Shown: positions 16,691-25,638 of the stretch, in pieces | Layout of the letters: each line of letters opens with the position of its first letter | How positions within the stretch are numbered: position 1 is the stretch's first letter | Assembly (NCBI GenBank): GCA_964371785.1 | Contig: CAYJOL010000002.1 | Location: forward strand, 124,001-188,000 | DNA from: CAVQCT01 sp964371785 | GTDB taxonomy: Bacteria; Zixibacteria; MSB-5A5; GN15; FEB-12 | Length of the DNA: 64,000 nucleotides | Direction: 5' to 3' | Made by a program: the position numbers and the translations under genes | Notes under the pieces: generated by a model | The model's database searches: none | The model's input: only the letters and a program-made list of their open reading frames with translations | What the model was told of the DNA's origin: nothing

Positions 16691-17899
16691 TCACTCCACT
16701 CGTTTGATTCGCCGCTTATACTCGAGCACGCGATATATCAGGAAGGCGACAACAATTATCGGGATAAACCACAGGTAGAATTTGCGTACATAAAATTTTC
16801 CACCGGACTCTTTGTCCCTCGCTGATGTGTGCACGGTGCCGCGCGCGAAATCAGCCGGCAGATTGTCATGACACTGCCCGCAGGTGGCCTGGATATTCGC
16901 CTGATTAATCATGGAACGCGGATCGGATTGCGGATAAATATTGTGCACGCCGTGACATGACGCGCAGTTGGCCGCCCGAGCCTCGCCGAATTCGTTGGCT
17001 ATCCCGTGGAAAGATTCATTGAACGTGGCGATACGATCCGCTTTCAGACCGAACTTGCCTACAATCTTTTCGGAGGCGTGGCACTCGGAGCAGGTTTTGG
17101 GAACATTGGTCGCATAGACTCTGGATTCCGGATCGAGATGCGCTCTGATATCATGCTCGCCGTGGCAGTTGGTGCAGGTGGGAGATTCCAACACCCCATT
17201 TGCCAGCGCCGTGCCATGTACCGAAGACTCATAAGTCCTGGCTATCTCGTCATGACAGTTGCCGCAGGTAGAAGCGATGTGCGTCTTGTAAATAGGGCTG
17301 TTCGGATCATCCGCCGGCATGAATGAATGGCTGCCGTGACAGTCCACGCAAGCCGGGGCTTTGTCATTTCCGTCGACCATCAACGCTTTGCCATGCACCG
17401 ACATTTCATACGCCACGATCATCCGTGGCTCCGGCAATATGGCAAACTTCTCTTTGATATTCTGGTCCTCGTGACACCGGGTGCAGATCTTGACCGAATT
17501 ACGATGATTGGTCGGAGAATTGGGATTGTCTACCGCAAGAATATCGTGTGAACCGTGACAAGTGACGCAGGTCGGAATATCCTCCAAACTGACTTCGCGC
17601 CCTTTGACGTGCGGTGACTTGGCGTATCCCGTGGCCGCCTCCAGATGGCACTTACCACAGAGGACATCCTGAACGTCAACATGACGAATCTGACTGTTGA
17701 TATCATGACAGTCCTTGCAGTCCAGACCGGCATGAACGGATTTGTTCAGCACGGCAGCATCTATGTAGGGAGTATGTGAGTCGGTCTTGTCTCCGTGACA
17801 ACTCAGACACTCCTCTTCAGCTGCTTTCACCGGCAATGACAGGGCCACTACCGCCACGAGCGCCATCAGCGCTCTTACGAGAATCCTGTTACCTACCAT
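16691..17899 (-). CDS. membrane-anchored 11-heme cytochrome c
   Basis: A 402-residue periplasmic cytochrome with a signal peptide ending near AEE (about 1-28), eleven CX2CH sites and a C-terminal membrane helix (about 370-390) with a basic tail. The same repeating unit as its 9-heme neighbour is visible (CVDCHGSHSF...TCGNCH...YESSVHGTALANG). The long, regular array fits a linear heme wire facing the periplasm. A GGGTAGG ribosome site precedes the ATG at 17899. It is the first gene of the tightly packed part of the operon, 203 bp after the seven-heme NapC/NirT-type gene. Confidence 0.88.
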   Translation of the reverse strand: MVGNRILVRALMALVAVVALSLPVKAAEEECLSCHGDKTDSHTPYIDAAVLNKSVHAGLDCKDCHDINSQIRHVDVQDVLCGKCHLEAATGYAKSPHVKGREVSLEDIPTCVTCHGSHDILAVDNPNSPTNHRNSVKICTRCHEDQNIKEKFAILPEPRMIVAYEMSVHGKALMVDGNDKAPACVDCHGSHSFMPADDPNSPIYKTHIASTCGNCHDEIARTYESSVHGTALANGVLESPTCTNCHGEHDIRAHLDPESRVYATNVPKTCSECHASEKIVGKFGLKADRIATFNESFHGIANEFGEARAANCASCHGVHNIYPQSDPRSMINQANIQATCGQCHDNLPADFARGTVHTSARDKESGGKFYVRKFYLWFIPIIVVAFLIYRVLEYKRRIKRVE

Positions 17900-18095
17900 A
17901 TTACCTACCCTAAGAAAATGTGAGGTTCTGCGTCAATTGTGCCTAACCGTCAACAAAATCTACCAAACATACCTTTTTCCTATCATAGTCCAGATAGTCC
18001 TATTTATCGGTCAATATATGTAAATACCCACTAACTGCAAGTACTTTTTTTCACAAGCTTTCATTTTCCACTAATCTATATAAGCCAATACAACT

Positions 18096-18110
18096 TAGCG
18101 AATTAATACC
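18096..18110. repeat. 15-bp direct repeat, copy at the end of the 7-heme gene
   Basis: TAGCGAATTAATACC here is identical to 19617-19631. This copy contains the stop codon of the 7-heme gene; the other abuts its start codon, 1521 bp away. Confidence 0.85.
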
Positions 18111-19617
18111 CTGATTCGGGGGTGTGGCATTCCGTACACTTGACCTCTTTCCAGGCTTGGTCGATATCCTCGGGATGTTTGAATTCCAAGCCCGTGAGAC
18201 TGCTTTCCAAGTCACCGATATTTTCGGAAGGGCCTTCCGCCACGATCAGATGGCAGGTATTGCAGTCGTGAGATAAAACCTGACCATTTTGATTTTTCAT
18301 TGTCCCGTCATGGCAGCGAAAACACCCATCGTTCACAAAGTGAGTTAGGTTGTTTTCTCTCACCCGATAGTCAGTTTTCATCTCGGGGAAGAAATTCTGG
18401 TTGTATATCCGGAGTAAGGTCTGGGTGGCCTGATCAATTTCGGCGCGATTATTCTTCGCCAGGTCCGGATAATTCTCTTCATAATACTTGAGCAGTCCGG
18501 AGCCAAGCGAGTCATCGGCCTCGGCGCGCGTCGCGTACGGAGCATTAAGGAGATCCAATCCGACTTGCCGGACGTACTTGAGTTTCGGAGAAATGTCTCG
18601 CTTGGACAGCGCCAGATTCAGTGAACTGGCCGGCGAGAGAAACTTGTGACTCGGGCGATTGTGGCAATCCATGCAGTCGAAACGGCGTACTTCAGTCGTC
18701 GGATCGGTGAAGTCGGGGGTTTTCTCGCCTTCTTTCTGATATACCAGGGTGTCGCCCTTTTCATCGACTAATCGCAACCAGACTATATCCTGCCGTTTCG
18801 GGTCGGTGGCCACATAGTCGATAGTAACCGAATTCACCATATGCCAGTGAATACCCTCCTGTTGCCCGGTTCTCGGGTTTCCACCACCAATCTTAACCAA
18901 TAGATTGATCGAGTAAGGGCTGTTGTCTTCGTCTGTCCGGTAATAAGTATGCGTCACGAACTTTTCACCATAGAATTGACGCGGCCAGTGACACGTCTCA
19001 CAGGTCTGCTGAGCCGGTCGCAGGTTCTTGACCGGCGTCAGAATTGGTCTTGAATAGGTATCAAGCGCGGTTGCCCAGAGCTGGCGAATACCGTCGACTT
19101 TCGACTTCACATAAAACGAGGCACCCGGACCGATGTGACATTCCACACAGGGGACGCGGGCATGGGGTGAGTTTTGATAGGTAACATACTGCGGCTCCAT
19201 CACCGTATGACAGGTTTTACCGCAGAAGGTTACTGAGTCGGTTGCATCGTACGCTTCCGTTCCACTATAAATTACCAAAACGATCAGTGAAGCCAGCACC
19301 CCAAGGAACAGCCACAGGTTGCGCATGTAGTTGGGGTCAGTCGGGTCGATCGACAGGTTAAAGCGGACACGCTCACCGCGACGGCGAGCTGCGCGAACCT
19401 GCAGCCAAATGGAAAACAAAAACAGAAGGAAACCGACCGTAATGAAAAAAGGAACGATTACGAAAGTGACTAAAGCACTGTACGGGTTGTCGGTTCTACT
19501 GGTAAAACCATACAAGACAAGGACAAGGAACAGCACACCGCCCGCGAGGAAAATCGCGCCGCCGATAGCAGCCAAAGGATGCCTGAACAAAGTCCGTTTT
19601 TTGATCTCTTCTACCAT
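18103..19617 (-). CDS. seven-heme NapC/NirT-family cytochrome with three membrane helices (ImcH-like layout)
   Basis: A 504-residue inner-membrane cytochrome. Three hydrophobic helices are visible: about 13-36, 48-70 and 100-118. Seven heme sites follow: CGKTCH (CX3CH) then six CX2CH. The first pair, with CHTVMEPQYVTYQNSPHARVPCVECHIGPG-type spacing, is the NapC/NirT quinol-oxidising module including the conserved Met-x-Pro. Three helices plus seven hemes is the layout reported for Geobacter ImcH, needed for reduction of high-potential extracellular acceptors. The start is at 19617. A 15-bp repeat lies exactly at both gene ends. Upstream is tetR, 163 bp away. Confidence 0.88.
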   Translation of the reverse strand: MVEEIKKRTLFRHPLAAIGGAIFLAGGVLFLVLVLYGFTSRTDNPYSALVTFVIVPFFITVGFLLFLFSIWLQVRAARRRGERVRFNLSIDPTDPNYMRNLWLFLGVLASLIVLVIYSGTEAYDATDSVTFCGKTCHTVMEPQYVTYQNSPHARVPCVECHIGPGASFYVKSKVDGIRQLWATALDTYSRPILTPVKNLRPAQQTCETCHWPRQFYGEKFVTHTYYRTDEDNSPYSINLLVKIGGGNPRTGQQEGIHWHMVNSVTIDYVATDPKRQDIVWLRLVDEKGDTLVYQKEGEKTPDFTDPTTEVRRFDCMDCHNRPSHKFLSPASSLNLALSKRDISPKLKYVRQVGLDLLNAPYATRAEADDSLGSGLLKYYEENYPDLAKNNRAEIDQATQTLLRIYNQNFFPEMKTDYRVRENNLTHFVNDGCFRCHDGTMKNQNGQVLSHDCNTCHLIVAEGPSENIGDLESSLTGLEFKHPEDIDQAWKEVKCTECHTPESGY

Positions 19618-19631
19618 AGCGAATTAATACC
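19617..19631. repeat. 15-bp direct repeat, copy at the start of the 7-heme gene
   Basis: Second copy of TAGCGAATTAATACC (first at 18096-18110). On the minus strand it places GG about 13 bases before the ATG. Confidence 0.85.
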
Positions 19632-19780
19632 TCAATGAAACTGATATTCGAAAGTTGATTTGCGCCTATTATATTCTAATGCCCGGACCTTGCCAACGAT
19701 TTTCTCTGCGCCGTCACGTCTATAAACGGCAACGACTTGCTGATGCCTTTGGTATGCGGCCAAGCGCCGGTCCAGGGAGA

Positions 19781-20380
19781 TTAGCATATCTGCTTTCTCA
19801 GTCCTCGCACATAAATGGGGACATTGTTTGCGATAACCTCGCCGGCCTTGAACTGTCCGCCGTGAAATGCTTTCCACAGCGAAGCATACATCGCACAGTC
19901 AAACACCATGCCGGTGAAGCATCGAGCTGTAATCTCATTGTTCAATTCCATGATGTGCCCGGACCGAGACATCCGATCAAGCTGTTCGGTCAAAAACTGC
20001 GTATAGCTGCCTCGAATCAGCTCGAATACGTGTTTTGCCCGAGCATGGCCGGATAATGCCGAAAACAGCAGGAGACGATATATGTCTTCATTGGCGGTAA
20101 AATACTCAATTATATGATTGGCCAACTTGTCCAGCAAGACTTCAAGGTCCTCAACGTTGGACAACTGAGCCAGATACTCGTGACTGGTCAGCCTGTCCTC
20201 GATCGCGCTCAACACAGTATCATAGATGGCTTCCTTGGATTCAAAGTGACGATACAACGCTGGTTCCGTGATTCCGCAAGCGGCGGCCAGCTCTTTGATC
20301 GTAACTTTGTCATACCCCGACTTGCTGAATAGCCGGGTTGCTTCTCGTAAAATCTGTGCTTTTCTCTCAATACCAGACAT
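19781..20380 (-). CDS. TetR-family regulator of the cytochrome operon
   Basis: A 199-residue TetR regulator. The N-terminal helix-turn-helix is typical (ILREATRLFSKSGYDKVTIKELAAACGI, then EPALYRHFESKEAIYD, residues about 9-50). The ligand-binding C-terminal domain is divergent and includes two or three cysteines. The gene is transcribed toward the cytochromes and sits 163 bp upstream of the first one. A 20-bp imperfect palindrome lies 15-34 bp upstream of its start codon, suggesting autorepression and control of the operon. The inducer is unknown. Confidence 0.9.
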   Translation of the reverse strand: MSGIERKAQILREATRLFSKSGYDKVTIKELAAACGITEPALYRHFESKEAIYDTVLSAIEDRLTSHEYLAQLSNVEDLEVLLDKLANHIIEYFTANEDIYRLLLFSALSGHARAKHVFELIRGSYTQFLTEQLDRMSRSGHIMELNNEITARCFTGMVFDCAMYASLWKAFHGGQFKAGEVIANNVPIYVRGLRKQIC

Positions 20381-20394
20381 TTTTAATACCGTTT

Positions 20395-20414
20395 GTCAGT
20401 TAACGTCAACTAAC
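20395..20414. promoter_or_regulatory. candidate TetR operator
   Basis: 20-bp imperfect palindrome (16 of 20 positions symmetrical) with core AGTTAACGTCAACT at 20398-20411. It lies 15-34 bp upstream of the tetR start codon, a typical position for an autoregulatory TetR site. Confidence 0.55.
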
Positions 20415-20706
20415 TTAAGCTAATCTCCGAAAATGTCAAGAGCAAAGTGTAGTATTCGGACCACCTTATTGTGATTTTCTTCACGTAAGCTTCGTATCCA
20501 ATCGGTGGCGCGGACATTTCTCGCCTGTCATTGCACCGACCAATCTCATTGTCAGTCAATATGATATCCGGTTAAATCGGCCGCTTAACCGATACCTCCA
20601 CGGGAACCGGAACAGGCAAAAGCATCACGATAATTAGGCTGATTTTAGTACAGATTTCCCGGATAATCCGACTTACAGGACCCTGCGGCACCCGTACCGA
20701 TTCGGC

Positions 20707-20735
20707 TGGACAGTATTGTCGCTTTGCATTATGAT
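20707..20735 (+). promoter_or_regulatory. sigma-70-type promoter for the HD/aconitase/PrpD genes
   Basis: TGGACA (20707-20712), 17-bp spacer, TATGAT (20730-20735): five of six matches in each box. The ATG at 20775 follows with GAGG 8 bp ahead. Confidence 0.65.
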
Positions 20736-20774
20736 AGGCCGTACGTAAGTTTGAAATCCCATGAGGTACATAAA

Positions 20775-21332
20775 ATGACGAAGAAAACCACAAATGATCA
20801 GCTAGTGCTGAAACTTCTGCCTGAAATCGCGGAGATTAGAGATGCTGTTCTTCGGGATAAGGTAATCGCATGCTGGAGTGAAGCAATTGAGTTCCGGGGC
20901 TGGACCGAAGAGCTCTTGAGAAATATTCCCTTCACGCTACTGGCCGAAAATGTCAAGATCACCTTTATCGACCACGTGCGAGCTGTCTGCAAGATGTGCG
21001 TTGCCTGCGACAAGGTACTTGACGAGGTTCATGGCGCCCGGAAGACAAGAATTAATCGGGATTACCTCATTGCCGGAGCGATGCTGGCCGATGTCGGCAA
21101 ATTGCTTGAGTTTGAAATTGTCGACGGCCGCCCAAGAAAGTCCGACTACGGCAAGCATATTCGTCATCCCTTCAGTGGCGTCGGACTGGCCTTCAAACAT
21201 GATCTACCTTCCGAAGTAATGCACATTATCGCTACGCATTCCAAAGAAGGGACGGGCGAGAAGCGCCTGCCTGAGAGTATAATATTCCATCACGCCGATT
21301 TTATCGACTTCGACCTTGTCAAGGACGCATAA
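20775..21332 (+). CDS. HD-domain-like protein with altered HD motif
   Basis: A 185-residue protein resembling HD-superfamily phosphohydrolases. An upstream His (FIDHVRAV), later His residues (KHIRHPFSG, IIATHS) and an Asp (HHADFIDFD) are in the expected order. The defining doublet reads ADVGK instead of HDxGK: the metal-binding His is Ala. Catalysis may be lost or changed. A Cys-rich stretch (CKMCVAC) follows the first His. I chose the ATG at 20775, which has GAGG 8 bp upstream. The homoaconitase-like gene follows after 21 bp, so the two are probably cotranscribed; why they are linked is unclear. Confidence 0.75.
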   Translation: MTKKTTNDQLVLKLLPEIAEIRDAVLRDKVIACWSEAIEFRGWTEELLRNIPFTLLAENVKITFIDHVRAVCKMCVACDKVLDEVHGARKTRINRDYLIAGAMLADVGKLLEFEIVDGRPRKSDYGKHIRHPFSGVGLAFKHDLPSEVMHIIATHSKEGTGEKRLPESIIFHHADFIDFDLVKDA

Positions 21333-21353
21333 TGCTCCTGAAGGGATGAGACT

Positions 21354-23336
21354 ATGAGCAAGAATATGAAACAGGCCGGACAGAACCTGGTCGAGAAAAT
21401 CGCCCAGATGTACGCCGTGGGATTGGACGATGGTCACGTGGTGAGAGCCGGTGATTATCTATCGATACGCCCCGCTTACGTAATGACGCACGACAACACC
21501 GGGGCGGTTATTCCCAAATTCAAATCCATTGGTGCGTCGAGAATTGCCAATAAACGTCAGGTCGTCTTCACCCTCGACCATAATGTACAGGATACTTCCG
21601 CAGACAACCTCGCCAAGTATGGCAAGATTGAATCGTTCGCCAAAGAGCATGGAATCGACTTTTACCCGGCGGGCCGCGGGATAGGGCACCAGATCATGTG
21701 CGAAGAGGGCTACGCCTGGCCCGGTACGATGGTAGTCGCATCGGACAGTCACTCCAATATGTATGGCGGCCTGGGCTGTCTGGGGACCCCGATAGTCAGG
21801 ACCGATGCCGCAGCGATCTGGGCGACCGGTCGTACTTGGTGGCAGGTTCCGCCGGTTGCGAAGGTGGAGTTGAAAGGAAAATTGCGACCGGGCGTCACCG
21901 GTAAAGATGTGATTGTCGCGCTCTGTGGTTTTTTCAACAAGGACGAGGTGCTGAATCATGCGGTCGAGTTTTCGGGTGATGGACTCATGACTCTTTCACT
22001 CGATGAACGACTCACCATTGCCAACATGACGACCGAGTGGGGTGCGTTGGCCGGTGTCTTCCCGATCGATGATGTCACCATTGACTGGCTGCGTCATCGC
22101 ATAGATTTTATTGAACTACGCGGGTTGGCACGAGTGGCGTCGGATGTCGACGGCAACGGAGTGCACCCCCGTTTAAATCTCCGGCGTCTGAATGATCTAC
22201 AAGAGACGGCCCCGCAGGCTGATGAGAACGCCTACTACGCTAAAGAACTCTCTTTGGACCTGAACAGTGTTACTCCCCACGTATCCGGGCCGAATCATGT
22301 AAAGATAATGACTCCGGTTCCGATGATGAAGGATGTTAAAATTAATAAGGCGTACCTGGTTTCGTGCGTCAATAGCCGGGTGCAGGACCTTGCGGACGCG
22401 GCTCGAGTAGTCAAGGGCAAGAAAGTCGCCCCGGGGGTGCAATTTTACGTTGCCGCGGCATCGAGCGAAGTTCAGCAGGAAAGCGAACGTCGGGACGATT
22501 GGCAGACATTGATTGACGCAGGTGCGATTGAGCTTCCCCCCGGCTGTGGACCCTGCATTGGTCTGGGCAAGGGCCTGCTTGAGGACAATGAAGTCGGAAT
22601 CTCAGCGACCAATAGAAACTTCAAAGGCCGGATGGGCTCCAAGAGCGCGCAGGCATATCTGGCATCGCCGGCCGTAGTCGCTGCTTCGGCTATAGCCGGA
22701 ACAATCGCCATGCCTTTCGAAATGGCGACTGAGCAGATCAAAGCTTCTATTCAGGTGGGGAGCCGTCCCGAAGGCACGGTGGAACCGGTGCGGATTGTCG
22801 ATGGATTTCCGGCTACCGTCGAAGGAGATCTCATCTACTGCCACCAAGACAATCTCAACACCGACGGTATATATCCCGGCAAATACACTTATATCGATGA
22901 TTTTACGCCTCAACAACAGGCATCGGTGGCGATGGAGAACTACGATGCCCAGTTCGGCAAGATCGTCAAGACTGGTGATATCCTTGCAGGTGGCTTCAAC
23001 TTTGGCACCGGGTCATCACGCGAACAGGCCGCGACCGCGCTGAAGTATCGAGGGATTCGCATGGTCATTGCCGGCTCGTTCAGCGAGACCTACAAACGTA
23101 ACGCGCTGAACAACGGGTTCCTGGCCATTGAGGCACCGGATCTGGTGACCGACCTGAAGCAGGAGTTCGGGACCCAGAAGCTGACTGTCGCGACCGGCGA
23201 AAAAGCACATGTCGATTTCTCACGTTCAGAATTGAAGTACAAGGGTAAGACGTATGCGATCGGACCGGTTGGCGCGGCCGCGCAGGAACTGATTCTGAGT
23301 GACGGCCTCGAAAACTGGGTAAAGAACAACCTGTGA
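21354..23336 (+). CDS. aconitase-family hydratase of homoaconitase (Lys4) type
   Basis: A 660-residue [4Fe-4S] hydratase with all four aconitase domains in one chain. Iron-sulfur ligands are visible as SCVNSR (about residue 342) and CGPCIG (about 401-406). The swivel domain has FGTGSSREQAA (about 543-553). The SDSHSNMYGGLGCLGTP segment resembles fungal-type mitochondrial homoaconitase more than bacterial AcnA/AcnB. Homoaconitase interconverts homocitrate and homoisocitrate in alpha-aminoadipate lysine synthesis, but no other lysine genes are here. The PrpD neighbour instead raises a methylcitrate or other tricarboxylate substrate. A GGGATGAG stretch precedes the ATG. Confidence 0.85.
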   Translation: MSKNMKQAGQNLVEKIAQMYAVGLDDGHVVRAGDYLSIRPAYVMTHDNTGAVIPKFKSIGASRIANKRQVVFTLDHNVQDTSADNLAKYGKIESFAKEHGIDFYPAGRGIGHQIMCEEGYAWPGTMVVASDSHSNMYGGLGCLGTPIVRTDAAAIWATGRTWWQVPPVAKVELKGKLRPGVTGKDVIVALCGFFNKDEVLNHAVEFSGDGLMTLSLDERLTIANMTTEWGALAGVFPIDDVTIDWLRHRIDFIELRGLARVASDVDGNGVHPRLNLRRLNDLQETAPQADENAYYAKELSLDLNSVTPHVSGPNHVKIMTPVPMMKDVKINKAYLVSCVNSRVQDLADAARVVKGKKVAPGVQFYVAAASSEVQQESERRDDWQTLIDAGAIELPPGCGPCIGLGKGLLEDNEVGISATNRNFKGRMGSKSAQAYLASPAVVAASAIAGTIAMPFEMATEQIKASIQVGSRPEGTVEPVRIVDGFPATVEGDLIYCHQDNLNTDGIYPGKYTYIDDFTPQQQASVAMENYDAQFGKIVKTGDILAGGFNFGTGSSREQAATALKYRGIRMVIAGSFSETYKRNALNNGFLAIEAPDLVTDLKQEFGTQKLTVATGEKAHVDFSRSELKYKGKTYAIGPVGAAAQELILSDGLENWVKNNL

Positions 23337-23397
23337 TCCGTCAGCGTTATCTCGAGACGCTTGATAGTCTCACTTAACTAGGTAAAGGTTTCTACGC

Positions 23398-24765
23398 ATG
23401 GAAAAGTCCCTCTCACGACAGATAGCAGAATTTGCGGTCAATCTTCACTACTCGGACCTGCCTCTCGAGGTCGTGCACGAAGTCAAAAGGTATTTATTCG
23501 ATTCGGCCGGATGCGCCTACGGGGGATACCGCACCAAAGACGTGAATATCCTGCGACAGATCTACTCGGACATGGGTGGGACGGCCGAGGCTACCGTAAT
23601 AGGGTTTGGCGATCGACTTCCGGCCGTCAATGTTTCGCTTATTAATTCGTTGATGATACGTGCGCTCGATTTCAATGATATTTACTGGAAGGAAGATCCG
23701 TCGCACCCTTCGGACCTTATCCCGGCTGCCCTGGCGGTCGGCGAGCTGGTTAATGCTTCAATGAAGGAAGTTATCGTTGCGATCGTGCTCGCGTATGAGT
23801 TCGAACAACGCCTGTGCGAATTTGCCGTTCCCGGAGTTCGCGAACGCAAATGGCACCATGCCACGCTGACCCAGTTCGTTTCGCCAATTGTGGCGGGTAA
23901 ACTTCTCGGCCTCTCCGTCGACCAGATGGTTAACGCCATCGGTATCAATGGCTCACACAATCATACTATCGGCTGCCCTACTGCCGGAAAGCTGACGATG
24001 ATGAAAAACACCGTTGACCCCATGGCCGTTCAGGCCGGCGTGTTCGCCGCGCTTATGGCGCAAAAAGGATATAGCGGCACTGAAGCTGTGTTCGACGGCA
24101 AAGAAGGATTGATGGATGTGTTCGGCTCCGGTTGGGCCAAGGATAAGCTGGTCGGAAATCTCGGTGAGAGATTCAAAATACTGGAGTGCAGCATGAAGGC
24201 GTTCCCCACCGAGGCGCTGACGCACACCCATATTACCGCGACTCTTAAAGTGATCAAAAATAACGATATCAAGCCGGACCAGATTGATGAAGTCAAGGTC
24301 ACGACCATAGCGCGGGCCTGCGATATCCTGTTCGACCCGCACAAGTATCGCCCGGAGTCGCGGGAAACGGCCGATCACTCTCTGCCGTACTGCATCGCCG
24401 CGGCGATTGTTGACCGCCAGATTACAACCGCTTCGTTCTCCGATGAAAAAATGAAGGACGAGCGTATCTGGGGTGTCATTGATAAGATCAAGGGCGAAGC
24501 CTCGATGGAATTCGAGAAAATGTTCCCGGCCAAACAGCCTTCACGCGTAACGGTCCGGACTAAAGACGGAAAGACCTTCAGCGAATATCTCGAATACCCG
24601 AAAGGCGATCCTCGTGAGCCAATGACAATAGAAGACCTTCAGGTAAAATTCGGCGCGCTTGCCGGAGACCTCCTTTCACCGGGACGGCAAAAAGAAATTC
24701 AGGAGACAATCTTCAACTCAGAGAAAATAAGCTGCGCAGATCTCATGAAAAAGCTGGTTATATAG
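23398..24765 (+). CDS. MmgE/PrpD-family protein
   Basis: A 455-residue member of the MmgE/PrpD family, which includes 2-methylcitrate dehydratase (PrpD), cis-aconitate decarboxylase and iminodisuccinate epimerase. The N-terminal all-helical domain includes the RALDFNDIY, HPSDLIPAALA and GINGSHNHTIG blocks. The C-terminal lid domain follows from about residue 270. It sits 61 bp after the homoaconitase-like gene, so the two probably act on the same tricarboxylate. The methylcitrate cycle needs a citrate synthase and a lyase, neither present here, so the substrate is open. A strong terminator follows. Confidence 0.88.
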   Translation: MEKSLSRQIAEFAVNLHYSDLPLEVVHEVKRYLFDSAGCAYGGYRTKDVNILRQIYSDMGGTAEATVIGFGDRLPAVNVSLINSLMIRALDFNDIYWKEDPSHPSDLIPAALAVGELVNASMKEVIVAIVLAYEFEQRLCEFAVPGVRERKWHHATLTQFVSPIVAGKLLGLSVDQMVNAIGINGSHNHTIGCPTAGKLTMMKNTVDPMAVQAGVFAALMAQKGYSGTEAVFDGKEGLMDVFGSGWAKDKLVGNLGERFKILECSMKAFPTEALTHTHITATLKVIKNNDIKPDQIDEVKVTTIARACDILFDPHKYRPESRETADHSLPYCIAAAIVDRQITTASFSDEKMKDERIWGVIDKIKGEASMEFEKMFPAKQPSRVTVRTKDGKTFSEYLEYPKGDPREPMTIEDLQVKFGALAGDLLSPGRQKEIQETIFNSEKISCADLMKKLVI

Positions 24766-24806
24766 CCCCGACCGCCAGCATTGTCACCACAAGTTGTGTA
24801 ATCCTG

Positions 24807-24836
24807 CCCTCCGGTCAGATGACCGGAGGGTTTTTT
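24807..24836 (+). terminator. rho-independent terminator of the HD/aconitase/PrpD genes
   Basis: Perfect 10-bp stem (CCCTCCGGTC at 24807-24816, GACCGGAGGG at 24821-24830), 4-nt loop, then TTTTTT. Confidence 0.95.
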
Positions 24837-24900
24837 GTTCGCTTGTTCGCGACTATTATGCTTGATTGCCGGCGGACCATAACTGTATTGTGAGTTCCTG

Positions 24901-25638
24901 ATGCTTGATTTCCGCAAATTGGATGACCATCGCAGACCGGTCATAATTGCGCACCGCGGCGCATCGAAGGCCGCGCATGAGAATACGCTCGAGGCATTCA
25001 AAGAAGCAATACGGATGGGTGCCGACGCGATTGAGTTCGACGTGCGCAGAACAGTCGATGGTGTGCTGATTATCCACCACAATCTACTTGCTCCAAGATC
25101 AAGGCGACGCGTTGGCAATCTCACCTACGAGCAGCTTTTGACGGAATACAGGTCGAAAGGAATACATCTTCCTACGCTTGAGGAGGCATTGCTGCTGTGC
25201 TCGGGGAAAATAGCCCTTGATATTGAACTCAAGGAAGCGGGCTATGAAGAAGATATCATGGTGCTGGTTGATAGATATTTCGATCCCAAACATGTTGTGT
25301 TCACTTCGTTTCTCGATAGTGCCATCTTGCACATAAAGCATCTGCGTCCCCAAGCCTTAACCGGTCTGCTCATTGGATTGCATGTGCCGGCGAGTTTCCT
25401 GACAAGGAGTCATCAACTGCTTTCTCTCTCCCGGATTCGCCGCTCCCAGGCGGACTTCGTGGCCCCCAGTTGGAAACTGGTGCAACTTGGATACATAAGA
25501 CGAATGAGAGCTGCTGGAATTCCCGTCGTTGTGTGGACGGTTGACAGGGTTGCGGTAGCCGATAAACTTGCTGGGCTCGGCGTGGCCGGGATCATAAGCA
25601 ATCAACCTGATGTCATCCGGGCCGGTTTGGCTCCCTAA
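24901..25638 (+). CDS. glycerophosphodiester phosphodiesterase
   Basis: A 245-residue GDPD-family protein that likely hydrolyses deacylated phospholipids to glycerol 3-phosphate and an alcohol. The catalytic motif IAHRGAS (about 16-22) is followed by HENTLEAF with the Glu ligand, IEFDVRRTVDG and HHN, then DIELK; these are the usual metal and catalytic residues. No signal peptide is seen, so it is cytosolic like UgpQ. It stands alone between a terminator and the efflux operon. No clear ribosome site precedes the ATG. Confidence 0.9.
   Translation: MLDFRKLDDHRRPVIIAHRGASKAAHENTLEAFKEAIRMGADAIEFDVRRTVDGVLIIHHNLLAPRSRRRVGNLTYEQLLTEYRSKGIHLPTLEEALLLCSGKIALDIELKEAGYEEDIMVLVDRYFDPKHVVFTSFLDSAILHIKHLRPQALTGLLIGLHVPASFLTRSHQLLSLSRIRRSQADFVAPSWKLVQLGYIRRMRAAGIPVVVWTVDRVAVADKLAGLGVAGIISNQPDVIRAGLAP

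Larger units (their letters stand above)
20381..20774. other. 394-bp divergent intergenic region
   Basis: Separates tetR (minus) from the HD-like gene (plus). It holds the TetR-type palindrome at 20395-20414 next to tetR and a good sigma-70-type promoter at 20707-20735 for the plus-strand genes. I saw no gene or RNA in the middle. Confidence 0.6.
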
